In this document: positions 4,560 to 6,486 of the stretch, piece by piece | Position numbering within the stretch: the first letter of the stretch is position 1 | Layout of the letters: every line of letters starts with the position of its first letter | Assembly (NCBI GenBank): GCA_902463235.1 | Contig: CABQER010000049.1 | Coordinates: forward strand, 1 to 6,486 | Source of the DNA: an uncultured Faecalibacterium sp. | GTDB lineage: Bacteria > Bacillota > Clostridia > Oscillospirales > Ruminococcaceae | Direction of reading: 5' to 3' | Length of the DNA: 6,486 bases | Program-made: the position numbers and the translations under genes | The notes under the pieces: model-generated | Seen by the model: only the letters and a program-made list of their open reading frames with translations | Database searches by the model: none | Told to the model about the DNA's origin: nothing

Positions 4560-6359
4560 TCAGCAGCCGATGGCGGCACACTTCTCCGCCAGCCAGCTGC
4601 GCTCTTCGTCGTTCAGGTGCGGTGCCAGCTTTGCAAACACCTGACGGTGGTAATCGTTCAGCCATGCGATCTCGTCCTTATCCAGCACACCGGGCAGGAT
4701 GGGAGAGGTGGCAATGGGCACGAACATCAGCGGTTCAAAACCAAGGAAGGTACCGTACTGGTTATCGGCCTTGTGCACGCACACCAGCTCGTTCTCGATG
4801 CGGATGCCCACGAGGTCGGTCTCGTAAACGCCCGGCTCGTCGGTGACCACCATGCCGGGGCGCATCCGGGTGGTGTTGCGGCTGTTCAGGGCATGGGGGC
4901 CCTCGTGCACATTGCCCACAAAGCTGACGCTGTGGCCGGTGCCGCAGCGGTAGTTGATAAGGTGCCGCCACAGCGGTTCCCGGGCAATGGTGTCGATCAT
5001 CTTACACTCGCAGTAATCCAGCCAGACGGCCTTGGCAAGGTCGATGTGGCTCTGCAGAGTCCATGTGTAGAAGCGCTTTTCGTCCTCGGTCAGCGGGCCA
5101 AGCGGGTAGGTGCGGGTGATGTCGGTGGTGCCGTCCATGTAGGTGGCACCGCTGTCCACCAGCAGAAAGCCCTTCTTTTCCAGCACAGCGTGATCTTCCG
5201 GGGTGGCGTGGTAGTGCATCATGGCTGCGTTGCCGCCGTAGGCCGCAATGGTGCCAAAGCTTTCCACAAGGAATTTATCGTCCGCACTGCGGTACTTGTG
5301 CAGAATTTCATCCACCGTCAGCTCGGTCAGGATCTCACCGGCAGCAAGGCGGCTTTCCAGCTCGATCTGGAACCGCACCATGGCCACAGCGTCGCGCAGG
5401 TGGGCTTCCTTGTCGTGGGTCAGCTCCACTTCGTTCTTCACGCCCTTCATCATCAGCAGAGGGTCGGTGCCGTCCTTCACGGTGAGGGCAGGGTTCTGCT
5501 CCAGCACCTGATACACGGCGTAGTTCACCGTGGAGCACTCGGCCAGCACGGTCTGGGGTTCCGTCTCAGCAGCGAGGAACTTCAGCACATCATCATACTC
5601 CGCCAGCGTGATGCCGTTGGCTTCCAGCTCTGCCTTTGCCTCCGGGGTGACGCGGGCCGTGTTGATGAAGAGTACCGCGCGGCTGGGGGTCACATAGCAG
5701 TAGGCCATGGCATAGGGAGTGCACTCAATGTCCATGGCGCGCAGGTTCAAAAGCCATGCCAGATTATCCAGCTTGCCCACAAACTGAGCGGTGCAGCCCA
5801 GCTCCTTGAGCTTGCTGCGCAGCTGATCCAGCTTTTCCGCCGGGGAGAAGCCCGCATATTCCTTCGGCAGGATCCACGCTGGGGTATCCGGCAGGGCAGG
5901 GCGGCCCTCTGTCCACAGCTCGTCCTCAAGGTTCAGGGTCTTGATGGAAGCGCCCTTCTTTTCCAGTGCCTTTTTCAGGTCGTTCACGAGGGCCGTGCTG
6001 GCGGTCAGGCCGCACAGGCCCAGTGCTTCGCCCTCATTCAGGGCATTTGCGCAGTACTCCTCCACGGTGGGCACGCCGGGTTCCCCCATGCGCTGCAGCT
6101 TGATCTCGGTACCCGCAATTTCCTTCTCGGCCTGCACAAAATAACGGCCGTCGGCCCACAGGGCGCTCTCGGTGCGGGTGACCACGAAGTTGGAGTTCTC
6201 GCCGTGGAACCCGGAGAACCAGGTCAGGCTGGTGTAATGGCAGGGCAGGTATTCGCTGGCGTGGGGATCACCCACAGGGATCAGATAAACGGCCACGCCG
6301 TTTGCAGCCATGGCGGCACGCAGAGCGGCAAGGCGCTCTGGAACGGTATTCATGCTCAT
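4560..6359 (-). CDS. pepP: Aminopeptidase P family protein (Xaa-Pro aminopeptidase, M24B)
   Basis: A 599-residue cytosolic metallopeptidase that should release the N-terminal residue from peptides with Pro in second position, as part of peptide turnover. The length fits the long aminopeptidase P form with two creatinase-like N-terminal domains (about residues 1-310) and a C-terminal pita-bread catalytic domain. All five dinuclear-metal ligands are visible: Asp402 in VDSGATYMDG, Asp413 in DITRTYP, His476 in GTGHS, Glu508 in TDEPGVY and Glu522 in IRIENEL. HEGP (485-488) is also present. The start was set at 6359 (MSMNTVPERL) because an AAAGGA site lies ten bases upstream; the alternative ATG two codons later would leave a 16-base gap. 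The frame runs open further upstream, to an ATG at 6461, but that codon overlaps the promoter -35. It is convergent with the glycosyltransferase operon and has its own promoter. It appears intact; the symbol follows the family, and the exact ortholog is not certain. Confidence 0.93.
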   Translation of the reverse strand: MSMNTVPERLAALRAAMAANGVAVYLIPVGDPHASEYLPCHYTSLTWFSGFHGENSNFVVTRTESALWADGRYFVQAEKEIAGTEIKLQRMGEPGVPTVEEYCANALNEGEALGLCGLTASTALVNDLKKALEKKGASIKTLNLEDELWTEGRPALPDTPAWILPKEYAGFSPAEKLDQLRSKLKELGCTAQFVGKLDNLAWLLNLRAMDIECTPYAMAYCYVTPSRAVLFINTARVTPEAKAELEANGITLAEYDDVLKFLAAETEPQTVLAECSTVNYAVYQVLEQNPALTVKDGTDPLLMMKGVKNEVELTHDKEAHLRDAVAMVRFQIELESRLAAGEILTELTVDEILHKYRSADDKFLVESFGTIAAYGGNAAMMHYHATPEDHAVLEKKGFLLVDSGATYMDGTTDITRTYPLGPLTEDEKRFYTWTLQSHIDLAKAVWLDYCECKMIDTIAREPLWRHLINYRCGTGHSVSFVGNVHEGPHALNSRNTTRMRPGMVVTDEPGVYETDLVGIRIENELVCVHKADNQYGTFLGFEPLMFVPIATSPILPGVLDKDEIAWLNDYHRQVFAKLAPHLNDEERSWLAEKCAAIGC

Positions 6360-6369
6360 AATGACAGCT

Positions 6370-6375
6370 TCCTTT
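6370..6375 (-). promoter_or_regulatory. Ribosome binding site that fixes the pepP start
   Basis: The minus strand reads AAAGGA within AAAAAAGGAAG, ten bases from the ATG at 6359. The second in-frame ATG, six bases downstream, is too far from it to be preferred. Confidence 0.7.
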
Positions 6376-6389
6376 TTTCTATGGCCGGA

Positions 6390-6411
6390 CCGCCGGAAAA
6401 GCCCCCGGCGG
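6390..6411 (-). promoter_or_regulatory. GC-rich hairpin in the pepP leader
   Basis: CCGCCGG (6390-6396) pairs with CCGGCGG (6405-6411) around an 8-base loop. It lies in the roughly 67-base leader between the predicted transcription start and the ribosome binding site. No U-tract follows it on the transcribed strand, so it is not a canonical terminator. Its role is unknown; it may just be mRNA stabilising structure. Confidence 0.4.
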
Positions 6412-6432
6412 CAGGGAATTTTTCTGTGTCCT

Positions 6433-6461
6433 ATTGTATCATTCCGGGAAAAAGATTGCAA
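6433..6461 (-). promoter_or_regulatory. Promoter of pepP
   Basis: On the minus strand TTGCAA (6456-6461) is followed after exactly 17 bases by TACAAT (6433-6438), both close to the sigma-70 consensus. Transcription would start near 6426. The remaining bases to the window end (6462-6486) show nothing recognisable. Confidence 0.65.
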
Positions 6462-6486
6462 TGCAGGGGCGGGACGGTTTGGAATG

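Noticed and set aside
6359..6461. Longer pepP product starting at the ATG at 6461
   Set aside because: That ATG overlaps the predicted promoter -35, the extra 34 residues are Arg/Lys-rich and unlike the family N-terminus, and the internal ATG at 6359 has a proper ribosome binding site.

Overview
The window is GC-rich, densely packed bacterial DNA with short AT-rich intergenic gaps, strong Shine-Dalgarno sites, sigma-70-type promoters with 17-nt spacers and compact U-tract terminators. This style, together with runs of paralogous EpsH/EpsJ-type family 2 glycosyltransferases, suggests a high-GC gut Clostridia member (Oscillospiraceae, Faecalibacterium- or Gemmiger-like). That placement is inference from composition and gene style, not from a marker gene.

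Layout, left to right. (1) The 3' part of a HAD-superfamily phosphatase gene (+), cut by the window edge, ends in a hairpin terminator. (2) A 188-base gap holds that terminator, a good promoter and a structured leader for the first glycosyltransferase gene (+, 821-1807). (3) A 12-bp perfect hairpin terminator separates this gene from a convergent gene on the minus strand (1861-2583). That gene encodes a two-domain regulator with a degenerate receiver and a C-terminal LytTR DNA-binding domain. (4) Divergent from the regulator, across a 108-base promoter region, is a two-gene operon of further family 2 glycosyltransferases (+, 2692-3564 and 3579-4484; 14-base gap). (5) A second bidirectional terminator precedes a convergent M24-family aminopeptidase P gene (-, 4560-6359) with its own promoter at 6433-6461.

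The accessory core is the block 685-4551: three paralogous cytosolic glycosyltransferases in two transcription units, with a regulator embedded between them. The paralogs share motifs down to the nucleotide level (NDGS, DSDD, NKLYRRD, AEDxxFN). The third is a mosaic, matching the second paralog in one segment and the first in the next. The promoters of the first glycosyltransferase gene and of the operon share the same architecture (TTG, TTTTG in the spacer, GAGTATGAT). The regulator lacks the phosphoacceptor Asp, the conserved Thr/Ser and the Lys of true receivers, so it probably does not work by classical phosphotransfer. A plausible reading is a small locally controlled set of surface-glycan glycosyltransferases. 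No flippase, polymerase or sugar-nucleotide gene is present, so substrate and product cannot be named. The flanking HAD phosphatase and aminopeptidase P look like ordinary housekeeping genes.

No tRNA, rRNA, CRISPR array or insertion sequence was seen, and no stretch over 300 bases lacks a gene.
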